From: Deltaproteobacteria bacterium
Lineage (GTDB): Bacteria; Myxococcota_A; UBA796; GCA-2862545
Direction: 5' to 3'
Length of the DNA stretch: 24,290 nt
Assembly (NCBI GenBank): GCA_019307545.1
Contig: JAFDJI010000009.1
Location: 1 to 24,290, forward strand
This document shows positions 1 through 6,712 of this stretch, in pieces. The first letter of the stretch is position 1. Each line of letters opens with the position of its first letter. The notes below the pieces were generated by a model. The model was not told the origin of the DNA, did not search any database, and saw nothing but the letters and a program-made list of their open reading frames with translations. Made by a program: the position numbers and the translations under genes.

Positions 1-15
1 CCGGAGGGCCGTCGC

Positions 16-1527
16 TCATGCTTTGTCGGGTTCCATCTGGATGCCCTGCTCCGGTCGCAGGGTCGGGAACAGGATGACCTCCCGGATGGAGGTCCGGCCG
101 GTGAGTAGCATGACCAGCCGGTCGATGCCGATCCCCTCCCCTGCCGCCGGCGGCATGGCATAGCTGAGGGCCCGGACGTAGTCGTGGTCGAAGACCATGG
201 ACTCCTCGTCGCCCGCGGCGCGCATCTTTGCCTGGAGCTCGAACCTGCCCGCTTGGTCGACAGGGTCGTTGAGCTCCGAGAACGCGTTGGCGACCTCCCA
301 ACCCGCGACGAAGAGCTCGAAGCGGTCCGTGATCTCGGGGTCCTCGTCGTTGCGGCGCGCGAGGGGCGAGATCTCGAAGGGATACCCGGTGACGAAGGTG
401 GGGTTCACCAGCCCATCCTCCACATACGCCTCGAACAGCCATTCCCACCACTTGCCCCAGACGGTGGGCAGGACCTCGCCTTCGTCCACGGGCTGATTCG
501 CGCGCCAGTAGGCCTCCAACGCTGCGGGATCGCGGAGCTGCCCGGCGGCGAGCCCGGTGTGCTCGAGGAGGAGGTCCGCCATGGAGGCGCGGCGGTAGGG
601 CGGGGTGAAGTCGATCTCCAGGTCGCGGAAGGACCGGACCCGTTCGCCCTCGCACACCTCCTCCACCAGGCCCGAGAGGAGTGTTTCGGTGAGGTCCATC
701 AGGTCTCGGTAGGTCGCCCAGGCCTGGTAGAACTCCAGCATGGTGAACTCGGGGTTGTGGATGGCGTCGATCCCCTCGTTCCGGAAGTTGCGGTTCACCT
801 CGAAGACCCGCTCCAGGCCGCCGACGAGCAGGCGCTTGAGGAACAGCTCTGGCGCGATGCGCAGGTACAGATCGATCCCCAGTGCGTTGTGGTGGGTCAC
901 GAAGGGCTTGGCCGCCGCACCGCCGGGAAGGACCTGCATCATGGGGGTCTCCACCTCCATGAAATCGCGTTCCTCGAAGAACCGGCGGATGAAGCTGATG
1001 ATACGGGACCGCGTCCGGAAGGTCTCCCGGGTCTCCGCGTTCATGAACAGGTCGACGTACCGCTGGCGCGCGCGGGTCTCCACGTCGGTGAGCGAGTGCC
1101 ACCGGTCCGGGAAGGGGGTGAGGATTTTCGAAGCCAGCCTTGCCGCCTTGGCCCGCACGGTCAGCTCTCCGGTGCGGGTTCGCATCATCTCGCCGTGCAC
1201 CCACACCAGATCGCCGATGTCGACCTGCTTGAGCAGCTCGAAGGCCTCGTCCCCCACCTCGTCCTTGCGCACATAGGCCTGGATGAGTCCGCCGCGGTCC
1301 TGGATGCGGAGGAACATCGCCCGGCCCATCTTGTTGCGGAACATCACCCGCCCGCCGATCCGGATGTCACTGCCCGCGTCGTCCTGTGAAGGGTCCTCCA
1401 CCTCCTCGTAGCGTTGATGCAGGTCGGCGGAGGTGTGGGTCACCTCCAGCCCGTTTGGGTAGGGGTTGACGCCCTTGGCGCGGAGATCGTCGAGCTTCGC
1501 CAGCCAGTCGGGGTCGAAGGAATACAT
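16..1527 (-). CDS. lysS: Lysyl-tRNA synthetase, class II (LysRS)
   Basis: Charges tRNA-Lys with lysine in the cytoplasm. The predicted 503 aa match the usual class II LysRS length. An N-terminal OB-fold anticodon-binding domain occupies about residues 45-150 (GGRVMFRNKMGRAMFLRIQD region). The class II catalytic core follows: motif 1 around RRFFEERDFMEVETPMM, motif 2 as FRNEGIDAIHNPEFTMLE, and motif 3 as GIGIDRLVMLLTG near the C-terminus. The open frame extends 40 codons further upstream to a GTG, but I chose the ATG giving MYSFDPDW: it is preceded by GAAGAGG at good spacing, and the extra residues look like translated intergenic DNA. The stop lies at position 16, so the gene is complete. About 150 bases separate it from the cytochrome gene upstream, so it probably has its own promoter. 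Confidence 0.97.
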   Translation of the reverse strand: MYSFDPDWLAKLDDLRAKGVNPYPNGLEVTHTSADLHQRYEEVEDPSQDDAGSDIRIGGRVMFRNKMGRAMFLRIQDRGGLIQAYVRKDEVGDEAFELLKQVDIGDLVWVHGEMMRTRTGELTVRAKAARLASKILTPFPDRWHSLTDVETRARQRYVDLFMNAETRETFRTRSRIISFIRRFFEERDFMEVETPMMQVLPGGAAAKPFVTHHNALGIDLYLRIAPELFLKRLLVGGLERVFEVNRNFRNEGIDAIHNPEFTMLEFYQAWATYRDLMDLTETLLSGLVEEVCEGERVRSFRDLEIDFTPPYRRASMADLLLEHTGLAAGQLRDPAALEAYWRANQPVDEGEVLPTVWGKWWEWLFEAYVEDGLVNPTFVTGYPFEISPLARRNDEDPEITDRFELFVAGWEVANAFSELNDPVDQAGRFELQAKMRAAGDEESMVFDHDYVRALSYAMPPAAGEGIGIDRLVMLLTGRTSIREVILFPTLRPEQGIQMEPDKA

Positions 1528-1630
1528 CGGAGCCTCTTCGGGACGAACGCATCGCCAATAACAGGATCCCGGCGAGCGGGAGCCTCCGCGGAGGGCCCAA
1601 TCCCGGTGGTCGGGGCCGCCCACGGCTGGA

Positions 1631-1652
1631 GCGGGGTCGTTCGCCACCCCGC
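1631..1652 (-). terminator. Hairpin downstream of the cytochrome gene, possible weak terminator
   Basis: A 7-bp perfect stem (GCGGGGT / ACCCCGC) with an 8-base loop lies 27 bases past the stop of the minus-strand cytochrome c gene. There is no U-run after it on the minus strand, so intrinsic termination is doubtful. It could equally be part of the lysS leader. Confidence 0.2.
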
Positions 1653-1678
1653 GCGATGTGCCGCCCCACTAGTGTCCT

Positions 1679-1951
1679 TCATTCCGCCTCCGGTGCCGGA
1701 CGAATCGACAACCACCCCAGTACGTCGTCCCGTTCGCCCTCCTCCAGGGGGACGTAGTGGTCGGCGAGGAATGGCCCCCAGTCGTCCGGCGAGAAGTCGT
1801 CGGGTGCGGGTGGGAGGTGGCAGGCACCACATCTCGCACGCACCAACCGGGCTCCCGGCGCCTTTCCCGCTGCCGCAGCGGGCGGAATGGCAGGGACACA
1901 CGCTGTCAGGAAGGCAGCGATGGCCATGGTCCAGGTAGATTGCGCCGTCAT
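1679..1951 (-). CDS. Small exported c-type cytochrome (single CXXCH)
   Basis: A 90-residue protein with one haem c attachment motif, CGACH (residues 41-45), followed by a proline/aspartate-rich segment and HYVPLEEGERDDVLGWL, which resembles the distal helix of small cytochromes c. No methionine follows the motif, so the usual distal Met ligand of class I cytochromes is absent. The N-terminus is hydrophobic and Ala-rich, consistent with export. Residues 15-18 (LTAC) fit a lipobox, so it may be a lipoprotein, although a basic n-region is lacking. The ATG overlaps the stop codon of the upstream barrel gene as ATGA, so the two are translationally coupled and probably act together in the envelope. 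A role in electron transfer is inferred from the haem motif; the partner is unknown. Confidence 0.8.
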   Translation of the reverse strand: MTAQSTWTMAIAAFLTACVPAIPPAAAAGKAPGARLVRARCGACHLPPAPDDFSPDDWGPFLADHYVPLEEGERDDVLGWLSIRPAPEAE

Positions 1952-2715
1952 CAGAAGAGCAGTCCCAGGAGGCTGCGGGCCATCACCTCCGGTCGGCCGT
2001 CGTCGCCGGCCAAGCGAGGGAGCGCCGAGACGGTCCAATACCAGCCGCGCGCACGCACCGAGGCCGAAGGACCCAGGTGGTGGGTGAAGGGGCTGCTGGT
2101 GCCGGCCTCGAACGCGGTGCGACCGTGGTACTCGACGCCCAGTGCAATGGCGTCGGTCACGTGCCAGCCCAGGCCACCCATCGGTGCGAGGACCAGCTCC
2201 AACACGCCATCCTCGATCTCCTGCTCCACCTTGAGGTTCGCTGCTATCTCGACTGTGCCAAAGCGCCGAGCGAGGATCAGGCGCTGCTCGATGGCCACCA
2301 CGTCGACGTACCACGCGGCCTCGAGGTAGACGGCGACATCCACCGGCAACTCGCCCTCCTCGGCGAAGCGGTAGCGGGAACGAACCTTGAAGCCCTGGTA
2401 GCGAAAGGCCTGGAATGGCTTCTGGCGAAAGACCTGGTAGAGGCCGAGGTCCAGGCGGTTGGTGATGCCGTATTCCAGCTCCAGCTGGTGCTTCCAATCG
2501 ACCACCAGCTCTTCCTCGCCGTCGGGGTCTCCGGGATCCACCAGGTGGAATGTCCCGGCGTCGGCATAGTGCTCGAGCTCCTTGATCCCCTGGGGCAGGG
2601 TGGCGTAGCCGTAGGTCTGGGCGAAGATGCGTCGGTCGGCACGAGCCTCATCGGGAAGCGCCAGCGTGGCGAGCAGCATGGCGACGAGCAACGCAGTCGT
2701 GGTTTTGTGGTTCAC
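1951..2715 (-). CDS. Exported protein, predicted outer-membrane beta-barrel
   Basis: A 254-residue protein of unknown function. Residues 1-26 form a clear signal peptide (basic MNHK, a hydrophobic stretch, then EARA before DRRIF). The rest alternates polar and hydrophobic residues in short amphipathic strands (HQLELEYGITNRLDLGLYQV, RSRYRFAEEGELPVDVAVYLEA), a pattern seen in small outer-membrane barrels, and it ends in LLGLLF with a terminal aromatic residue as in many barrels. I chose the GTG start because AGGAGT sits 5 bases upstream; the frame continues upstream for 83 codons, but those run through a hairpin and non-coding DNA. Its stop overlaps the cytochrome start (ATGA). The product is probably an envelope protein working with that cytochrome; transport or anchoring roles are speculative. 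Confidence 0.75.
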   Translation of the reverse strand: MNHKTTTALLVAMLLATLALPDEARADRRIFAQTYGYATLPQGIKELEHYADAGTFHLVDPGDPDGEEELVVDWKHQLELEYGITNRLDLGLYQVFRQKPFQAFRYQGFKVRSRYRFAEEGELPVDVAVYLEAAWYVDVVAIEQRLILARRFGTVEIAANLKVEQEIEDGVLELVLAPMGGLGWHVTDAIALGVEYHGRTAFEAGTSSPFTHHLGPSASVRARGWYWTVSALPRLAGDDGRPEVMARSLLGLLF

Positions 2716-2737
2716 GGGGTACTCCTGGAAACGACGA

Positions 2738-2778
2738 GAGCCCGAGCCGGACCCCGTCGGGGTGTGATGCTCGGGCTC
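2738..2778 (-). terminator. Strong two-part hairpin between the zinc-ribbon and barrel genes
   Basis: GAGCCCGAGC and GCTCGGGCTC form a perfect 10-bp stem. Inside it lies a second perfect hairpin, ACCCC/GGGGT. On the minus-strand transcript the hairpin is followed by TCGTCGTTTCC, a weak U-rich tail, and then the Shine-Dalgarno of the barrel gene. It may terminate the Fur/zinc-ribbon transcript, or act as an attenuator or RNA-processing site if the four genes are co-transcribed. Confidence 0.5.
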
Positions 2779-2818
2779 GGGACGCTCCGGTCGCTGGCCT
2801 CTCGCTAGGTTGTGGGGT

Positions 2819-3013
2819 TCAAGCGAGGGGCAGGACCTCCTCGTGATCACAGCAGCGCGCCACAAGGGTTCGATGGCCTGTGGGTCCGGCGCGTAGCTCG
2901 AGGGTGACGGCGCGCTTGCACCGACGGCAACGAAGCTCGACCCCGCTGGATACGAGCCGAGCAAGCAGGCTCCCGCACTGGCAGCGCAGCTCGTTGTCGC
3001 CTCGACGGCTCAT
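2819..3013 (-). CDS. Small zinc-ribbon protein (Com-like), coupled to the Fur regulator
   Basis: A 64-residue basic protein with the cysteine pattern CxC (11, 13), CxxC (29, 32) and CC (54, 55) plus His57. This resembles short zinc-ribbon proteins of the Com type. Its ATG overlaps the stop codon of the upstream Fur-family gene (ATGA), so the two are translated together. The coupling suggests it shares the regulator's metal-related role, for example as a small zinc-binding or nucleic-acid-binding partner, but nothing in the sequence proves this. Cysteine spacing, ATG overlap and a sensible length support it as a real gene. Confidence 0.7.
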   Translation of the reverse strand: MSRRGDNELRCQCGSLLARLVSSGVELRCRRCKRAVTLELRAGPTGHRTLVARCCDHEEVLPLA

Positions 3014-3423
3014 GTCTCTTCCTCCTGGCAACGCGGGCAGAGGCCAAGCAGCTCCATGCGGTGATCCATCAACGCGAAGCCGTGCTCTTGGGCCACGTGC
3101 TCCTGGAGCACCTCGAGGGCCGTGAAGTGAAACTCCACGACCTCGCCGCAGCGGACGCATACGAGGTGGTCGTGGTGCTCACGCCCCCAGACGTGCTCGT
3201 AGGCCCCGCGGCCATCCGGCGTATCGACGGTGCGCCGTATGATCCCGGCTTCCACCATCAATGGCAGGTTCCTATAGACCGTGGCGACGGAGACGCCAAC
3301 GCGCTTCGCGAGGGCTTCCACGACGAAATGACCCCCCGCACTGCAACTACCTCGCAATATTTCGGCGCGCTCTCGCGTGAACCTCATTCCCTTCTCCGCA
3401 ATGACCCCTCGAAAACGGCTCAC
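3010..3423 (-). CDS. Fur-family metal-responsive transcriptional regulator
   Basis: A 137-residue member of the Fur/Zur/PerR/Mur family: a dimeric repressor that binds DNA when loaded with its metal or in response to oxidation. The winged helix covers about residues 14-75, with the recognition segment VSVATVYRNLPLMVEAGII. The C-terminal dimer domain holds the HH.H cluster (REHHDH, 81-86) and two CxxC pairs (CVRC at 89-92, CPRC at 129-132) that form the structural zinc site. I placed the start at GTG, giving VSRFRGVIAEKG and the family's usual N-terminal length; an internal ATG (MRFT) would cut into the first helix. The ribosome site is weak (GGAAG). It is divergent from mntP and heads a set that includes a zinc-ribbon protein. 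Which metal it senses cannot be told from sequence. Confidence 0.9.
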   Translation of the reverse strand: MSRFRGVIAEKGMRFTRERAEILRGSCSAGGHFVVEALAKRVGVSVATVYRNLPLMVEAGIIRRTVDTPDGRGAYEHVWGREHHDHLVCVRCGEVVEFHFTALEVLQEHVAQEHGFALMDHRMELLGLCPRCQEEET

Positions 3424-3457
3424 ACAACGAGCTTCCAGAGGGCAGACAGAGCAGTCA

Positions 3458-3493
3458 ATGACAGATTCTTGTTGCACTCCATTCGCAATAACA
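3458..3493. promoter_or_regulatory. Shared control region between fur-like gene and mntP, with an imperfect inverted repeat
   Basis: The divergent intergenic region contains an AT-richer patch that stands out in this GC-rich DNA. It holds an imperfect dyad, TGTTGC (3470-3475) facing GCAATAACA (3485-3493), of a size plausible for a Fur-family operator. It does not closely match the classical Fur, PerR or Zur consensus, so this is a candidate only. Confidence 0.3.
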
Positions 3494-3594
3494 GAGTGAT
3501 CCGCGCCGAGCAAGCAGTCGCCTCCCTCGATCGAGATCTGCCGGGCCCCCTGCACACCATTATGGTGACCAGAGAGGTTGACCCGGACGGAATC

Positions 3595-4182
3595 GTGGAG
3601 CCGTTTGAGATCATCGCGATCGCCGTCGCCCTTGCCATGGACGCCTTCGCGGTATCGGTGGCTGTGGGGTTGCTGCTCGGTCGCGTCACCGCTCGGCAGA
3701 CCTTTCGGCTGGCCTGGCACTTTGGGCTCTTCCAGGCACTGATGCCGATCGTGGGTTGGATCGGTGGGCTCACCGTACGGCCGTGGATCGAATGTTTCGA
3801 TCACTGGGTGGCCTTTGCGCTGCTGGCCTTTGTGGGTGGCAAGATGCTGCTGGAAGCGTATCGGGGCGACCGGGAGCGCGGTGAGGGTGTTGATCCCACT
3901 CGAGGTTGGAGCCTGGTGGTCCTCGCCGTGGCAACGAGCATCGACGCGCTTGCCGTCGGGCTGTCCTTGGCCATGGTGCAGGTCTCCATCTGGTTCCCTG
4001 CGCTGATCATCGGCCTCGTCGCCGCTGGCTTCACCGCGGTGGGGGTCCACCTGGGACGCCTCGTGGGCTCTGTCGACCAGCTCGCACGCGGGTCCTGTGC
4101 CCTGGGAGGGTTGGTGCTGATCGCCATCGGCCTCCGCATCCTCTGGGAACACCGGGCGCTGTCCATGTTGCTGTCCGGATGA
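3595..4182 (+). CDS. mntP: Manganese efflux pump MntP
   Basis: A 195-residue inner-membrane protein that exports Mn(II). It has the internal duplication and six hydrophobic segments of the family. The paired signatures are AMDAFAVSVAVG near the N-terminus and TSIDALAVGLSLA in the second half, whose conserved aspartates are thought to lie in the transport path. Other family matches are FGLFQALMPIVGWIGG, WIAF-like WVAFALLAFVGGKMLLEA, and the ending GGLVLIAIGLRILWEH. I chose GTG at 3595, which places the first MDAF aspartate at residue 16 as in E. coli MntP; an ATG 33 bases upstream (206 aa) is possible but also lacks a good ribosome site. No recognisable yybP-ykoY manganese riboswitch precedes it. 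The neighbouring divergent Fur-family gene is the likely regulator. Confidence 0.92.
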   Translation: MEPFEIIAIAVALAMDAFAVSVAVGLLLGRVTARQTFRLAWHFGLFQALMPIVGWIGGLTVRPWIECFDHWVAFALLAFVGGKMLLEAYRGDRERGEGVDPTRGWSLVVLAVATSIDALAVGLSLAMVQVSIWFPALIIGLVAAGFTAVGVHLGRLVGSVDQLARGSCALGGLVLIAIGLRILWEHRALSMLLSG

Positions 4183-4465
4183 GTGGCAGACCCGGCGCGA
4201 ACAGGGCCTGGCGGCAGGCTGGGAGAGTCGCCCGAGCAGATCGTCCGAACTTCGCAGGGAGTCGGCCGGCAGGGTGAGGCAACGCAGAAACGTGACGTGT
4301 GGCCCAGGCGCCTCGGACGGCTCCGTGCGGCTCCCGGTGCGGGCTGCGACGCCCCCGCGCGTCCACAGGCCCCTCTTCGCGCGGCGGGAGAGGTCTATCC
4401 CGGCGCGATGGGATGTTTCGGCGCTGCGCGCCGATCTGCGGTGATGTGGGAGCTCCGGTGTAAGG
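4183..4465. other. Intergenic stretch with no assignable gene
   Basis: About 280 bases between mntP and the first coding-like codons of the cyclase-like gene. It is GC-rich and has no RNA gene or terminator with a U-run that I can recognise. Reading frames here lack consistent codon bias. It should contain the promoter and the true start of the downstream gene, neither of which I can place. Confidence 0.5.
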
Positions 4466-4534
4466 CCGCCTCTCCTCGGCCTGTTCACCACCGCGACCGC
4501 CACCGAGTCCCGGCGATCACCCGCCTACGAGGGT

Positions 4535-5713
4535 GTGACCCTGGGCCTCGAGGCACCCGCAATCGACGACTACGAGCCGGAGTACGCGCTCGGAGCCCGC
4601 GTCGGACCGGGCACCCCGGTTGGCTGGAACGCGCCAGCGGGAGCGACCTCGGCGAACACCCCCGCTGAAGCCAGGACGTTGGGCGCCGATTGGCTGGTGA
4701 AGAACCAGCATGCCGATGGCGGTTGGGGCGCGGGAAGTTGGGGGTCGGACAACCTCCAAGCCCCCTCCGACGTGGCCACCACCTGCTACGTGACCCTCGC
4801 GCTCTACCGTGACGCGAACGGTACCCAGAAGAACCGCGCAGCCATCGAGAAGGGCGTCTCCTTCGTGGTCAACGCCGTGGAGACGGCGCCCGAGGGCCCA
4901 AGGCTCAACACCCCTCAAGGCACCCAGCCCCAGTACAAGATGGGCGAGCTGGTGGACACCCACTTCGCGGCGCTGATGCTCGGCGAGGTCGACGGCAAGC
5001 TCAGCCCGGAGCTGAACCGCAAGGTGGCGATCTGGTACGACATGGTGCTCTCCAAGGTCCAGATGACCCAGAACACCGATGGCAGCTTCGACAGCAACGG
5101 CTGGGCGCCGGTCCTCTCCTCGTCCATCGCGGCCCAGTCGCTGTACACCGCCAAGGTGAAGGGCAAGGACATCTCCGATGACGTCCTCGATCGGTCCGAC
5201 GCCTACCAGGCCAGCCTCACGGGTGGGGGCTCAGGGTCCTTCGACGCCAGCGAGGGCGCCGGCGTGGAGCTGTATGCGGTCGCGAGCGGACTGCGCGGCA
5301 ACGACCAGACCCGGAAGCGGGAACAGGCCACCGGCAGTTCCTCCTCCCCCACGGCCGAGGTGGCAGAGGCCTCGGCAGATGCGGCGGCGAGCCGTGTCGC
5401 CGCGGACGCGGATGGTCGGCTTGTCGCTGGCTTCGGCTCCATCGGTGGCGAGGAGATGCTGTCCTACCAGCTCATCTCCGACACCCTCGCCGAGAACGGG
5501 GGTGAGACCTGGGACCAGTGGAACCAGCGGATGGGCCAGTACCTGGTGAACCTCCAGAACGCGGATGGCTCCTGGGCCGGCCACCACTGCATCACCAGCA
5601 CGGTGTTCGTCACCGCGGGAGCAGTGATGACCCTGGGGGCTGGCGATGCCGCGGTGTCGCGCGCGGCCCATGCCGACGCCTCTGCGAACGGGTCCGGAAC
5701 CTCCCGGCGTTGA
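4535..5713 (+). CDS. Squalene-cyclase/prenyltransferase-type repeat protein, function unknown
   Basis: From a GTG at 4535 the protein has 392 residues. It carries repeats of the alpha/alpha-toroid terpenoid cyclase fold: QHADGGWGAGSW (58-69), QNTDGSFDSNGW (179-190) and QNADGSWAGHHCI (341-353), each a QxxDGxW/F-type motif. The last is followed by VFVTAGAVMTL, typical of uncharacterised cyclase-like proteins. The DXDD catalytic motif of squalene-hopene cyclase is absent, and the protein is much shorter than the roughly 630-residue enzyme, so it is probably not a hopene cyclase. An Ala/Ser-rich linker spans about 262-295. The start is uncertain: strong third-position GC continues upstream to about 4466, encoding PLLGLFTTATATES, which looks like part of a signal peptide, but no ATG/GTG/TTG precedes it in frame before the TGA at 4442. 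A frameshift or assembly error near 4445-4465 is possible. Confidence 0.7.
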   Translation: MTLGLEAPAIDDYEPEYALGARVGPGTPVGWNAPAGATSANTPAEARTLGADWLVKNQHADGGWGAGSWGSDNLQAPSDVATTCYVTLALYRDANGTQKNRAAIEKGVSFVVNAVETAPEGPRLNTPQGTQPQYKMGELVDTHFAALMLGEVDGKLSPELNRKVAIWYDMVLSKVQMTQNTDGSFDSNGWAPVLSSSIAAQSLYTAKVKGKDISDDVLDRSDAYQASLTGGGSGSFDASEGAGVELYAVASGLRGNDQTRKREQATGSSSSPTAEVAEASADAAASRVAADADGRLVAGFGSIGGEEMLSYQLISDTLAENGGETWDQWNQRMGQYLVNLQNADGSWAGHHCITSTVFVTAGAVMTLGAGDAAVSRAAHADASANGSGTSRR

Positions 5714-5747
5714 AATCCCCCGCACGCCGGAGCGGCCCCAGACCCGG

Positions 5748-5788
5748 CGGCCGGAGGTTCTCCAAGAGACCTCCGGCCGTCTTGGTTT
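5748..5788 (+). terminator. Intrinsic terminator of the cyclase-like gene
   Basis: A perfect 11-bp stem (CGGCCGGAGGT / ACCTCCGGCCG) with a 10-base loop, followed by TCTTGGTTT on the plus strand. It lies 34 bases after the stop codon. The next gene converges from the other side and ends at 5810; the minus-strand side of the hairpin lacks a U-rich tail. Confidence 0.75.
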
Positions 5789-5809
5789 CGCGATGGAGGG
5801 AGAGGAACG

Positions 5810-6712
5810 TTACCAGCGCTCGATAAGCTCGGCGAGGGAGTCGTCGTCGATATAGAGCTCTTCTACGGCCGGATGTCCGAGCAGCCAGTTGGCGATCGCG
5901 GCTGCCTTCGCCTCGGTCTTGGTCTGTAGGGCGAGGAGCCTGGCCATCTCGGGCGCCAGGTCTGCAGGGCGGGCCCCTTCCACCATCTCCAGGTGTTCCT
6001 GGTCGATGAGGAGCTGAATGAAGGTCCACGCCTCCTGTTCGCTCGACATGAGCATGGAGCCCTCGGCATCCGGCGCCGGCCCGGCCGGGAGATCGGGGGG
6101 CGCGCTCTCCTTCTCCTCCGACTCGATCGGGGGGGTCCCGGAGGGATCGAGCAGCGCCCGTAGCAGCATCTCCAACCCCTCGCTGCCCCCTCCGGCGGCG
6201 TCCAGGACATCGTTCACATCCTCGCCGTTCCCGTCGTCGAGGGGAGTCGGCACTGGCTCGGGGGCAGTGTTGACGAGACGATCCAGGGTTTCCTCGTCCT
6301 CCCAGTCCAACTCGTCCTCGTCTGGCGGATTGGGGAAAGGTCCGCCGGAGCCGGGAGCTTCTCCGGGCATGCACAGCGGGAGGCGGACGTCGAGCGATCG
6401 GGTCTCGCCGGTCTCCGCATCCTCCACCGTCGCTTGCAGCGCGAGCTCCTCGGTGTCGTCCCCCACCACGCGCACGCTGACGTCGTTGATCTGGCCCGGA
6501 GCGCCCTCCACGTCGACCTGCGACTTGAACAGGGTGTCCAGGGCGAACAGCTTCACCGGTGGGGACTCCCGGAGGCGTAGGGTGCCGTCAGCGGGAACCG
6601 GCACGCGCACCATGCGGATCAGTACATCGTCCGCGTTGATGTCGACGTCCAACTCGAAGCCGATCTCGGGATCCCAGTGAAGCGTGGAGCGGTTCGTGGT
6701 GTTGTCGGCCAT
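5810..6712 (-). CDS. Acidic two-domain protein of unknown function, coupled to prfB
   Basis: A 300-residue protein that I do not recognise. Residues 1-115 look beta-rich (alternating hydrophobic strands such as GFELDVDINADDVLIRMVRVPV). Residues 115-215 are a very acidic, Pro/Gly-rich, probably disordered linker. Residues 220-300 are helical (EAWTFIQLLIDQEHLEMV ... IANWLLGHPAVEELYIDDDSLAELIERW). There is no signal peptide or membrane segment, so it is probably cytoplasmic. The start ATG overlaps the prfB stop (TGATG) and is preceded by AGGAGA inside prfB, showing translational coupling; a GTG one codon upstream is an alternative start. Fusion to the prfB transcript hints at a translation-related role, but coupling alone is weak evidence. 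Confidence 0.7.
   Translation of the reverse strand: MADNTTNRSTLHWDPEIGFELDVDINADDVLIRMVRVPVPADGTLRLRESPPVKLFALDTLFKSQVDVEGAPGQINDVSVRVVGDDTEELALQATVEDAETGETRSLDVRLPLCMPGEAPGSGGPFPNPPDEDELDWEDEETLDRLVNTAPEPVPTPLDDGNGEDVNDVLDAAGGGSEGLEMLLRALLDPSGTPPIESEEKESAPPDLPAGPAPDAEGSMLMSSEQEAWTFIQLLIDQEHLEMVEGARPADLAPEMARLLALQTKTEAKAAAIANWLLGHPAVEELYIDDDSLAELIERW

Noticed and set aside
184..1389. A 401-codon plus-strand open frame opposite lysS
   Set aside because: It is the antisense shadow of a strongly conserved synthetase gene in GC-rich DNA; its translation is low-complexity and resembles no family.
3061..3594. Extension of mntP upstream by about 180 residues
   Set aside because: This part runs antisense through the Fur-family gene and the shared control region. 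MntP proteins are about 190 residues and start at the hydrophobic segment.
3424..3594. Possible yybP-ykoY manganese riboswitch upstream of mntP
   Set aside because: The conserved loop sequences and paired stems of that class are not visible.
4183..4534. Search for a small RNA gene or mobile-element end in the longest gene-free region
   Set aside because: No conserved RNA core, terminal inverted repeats or target duplication could be seen.
4408..4668. Plus-strand frame starting at ATG 4408 or 4444, overlapping the cyclase-like gene in another frame
   Set aside because: The translation is Arg/Pro-rich with no pattern and continues as an out-of-frame shadow of the cyclase-like gene; only its first codons might matter if a frameshift joins them.
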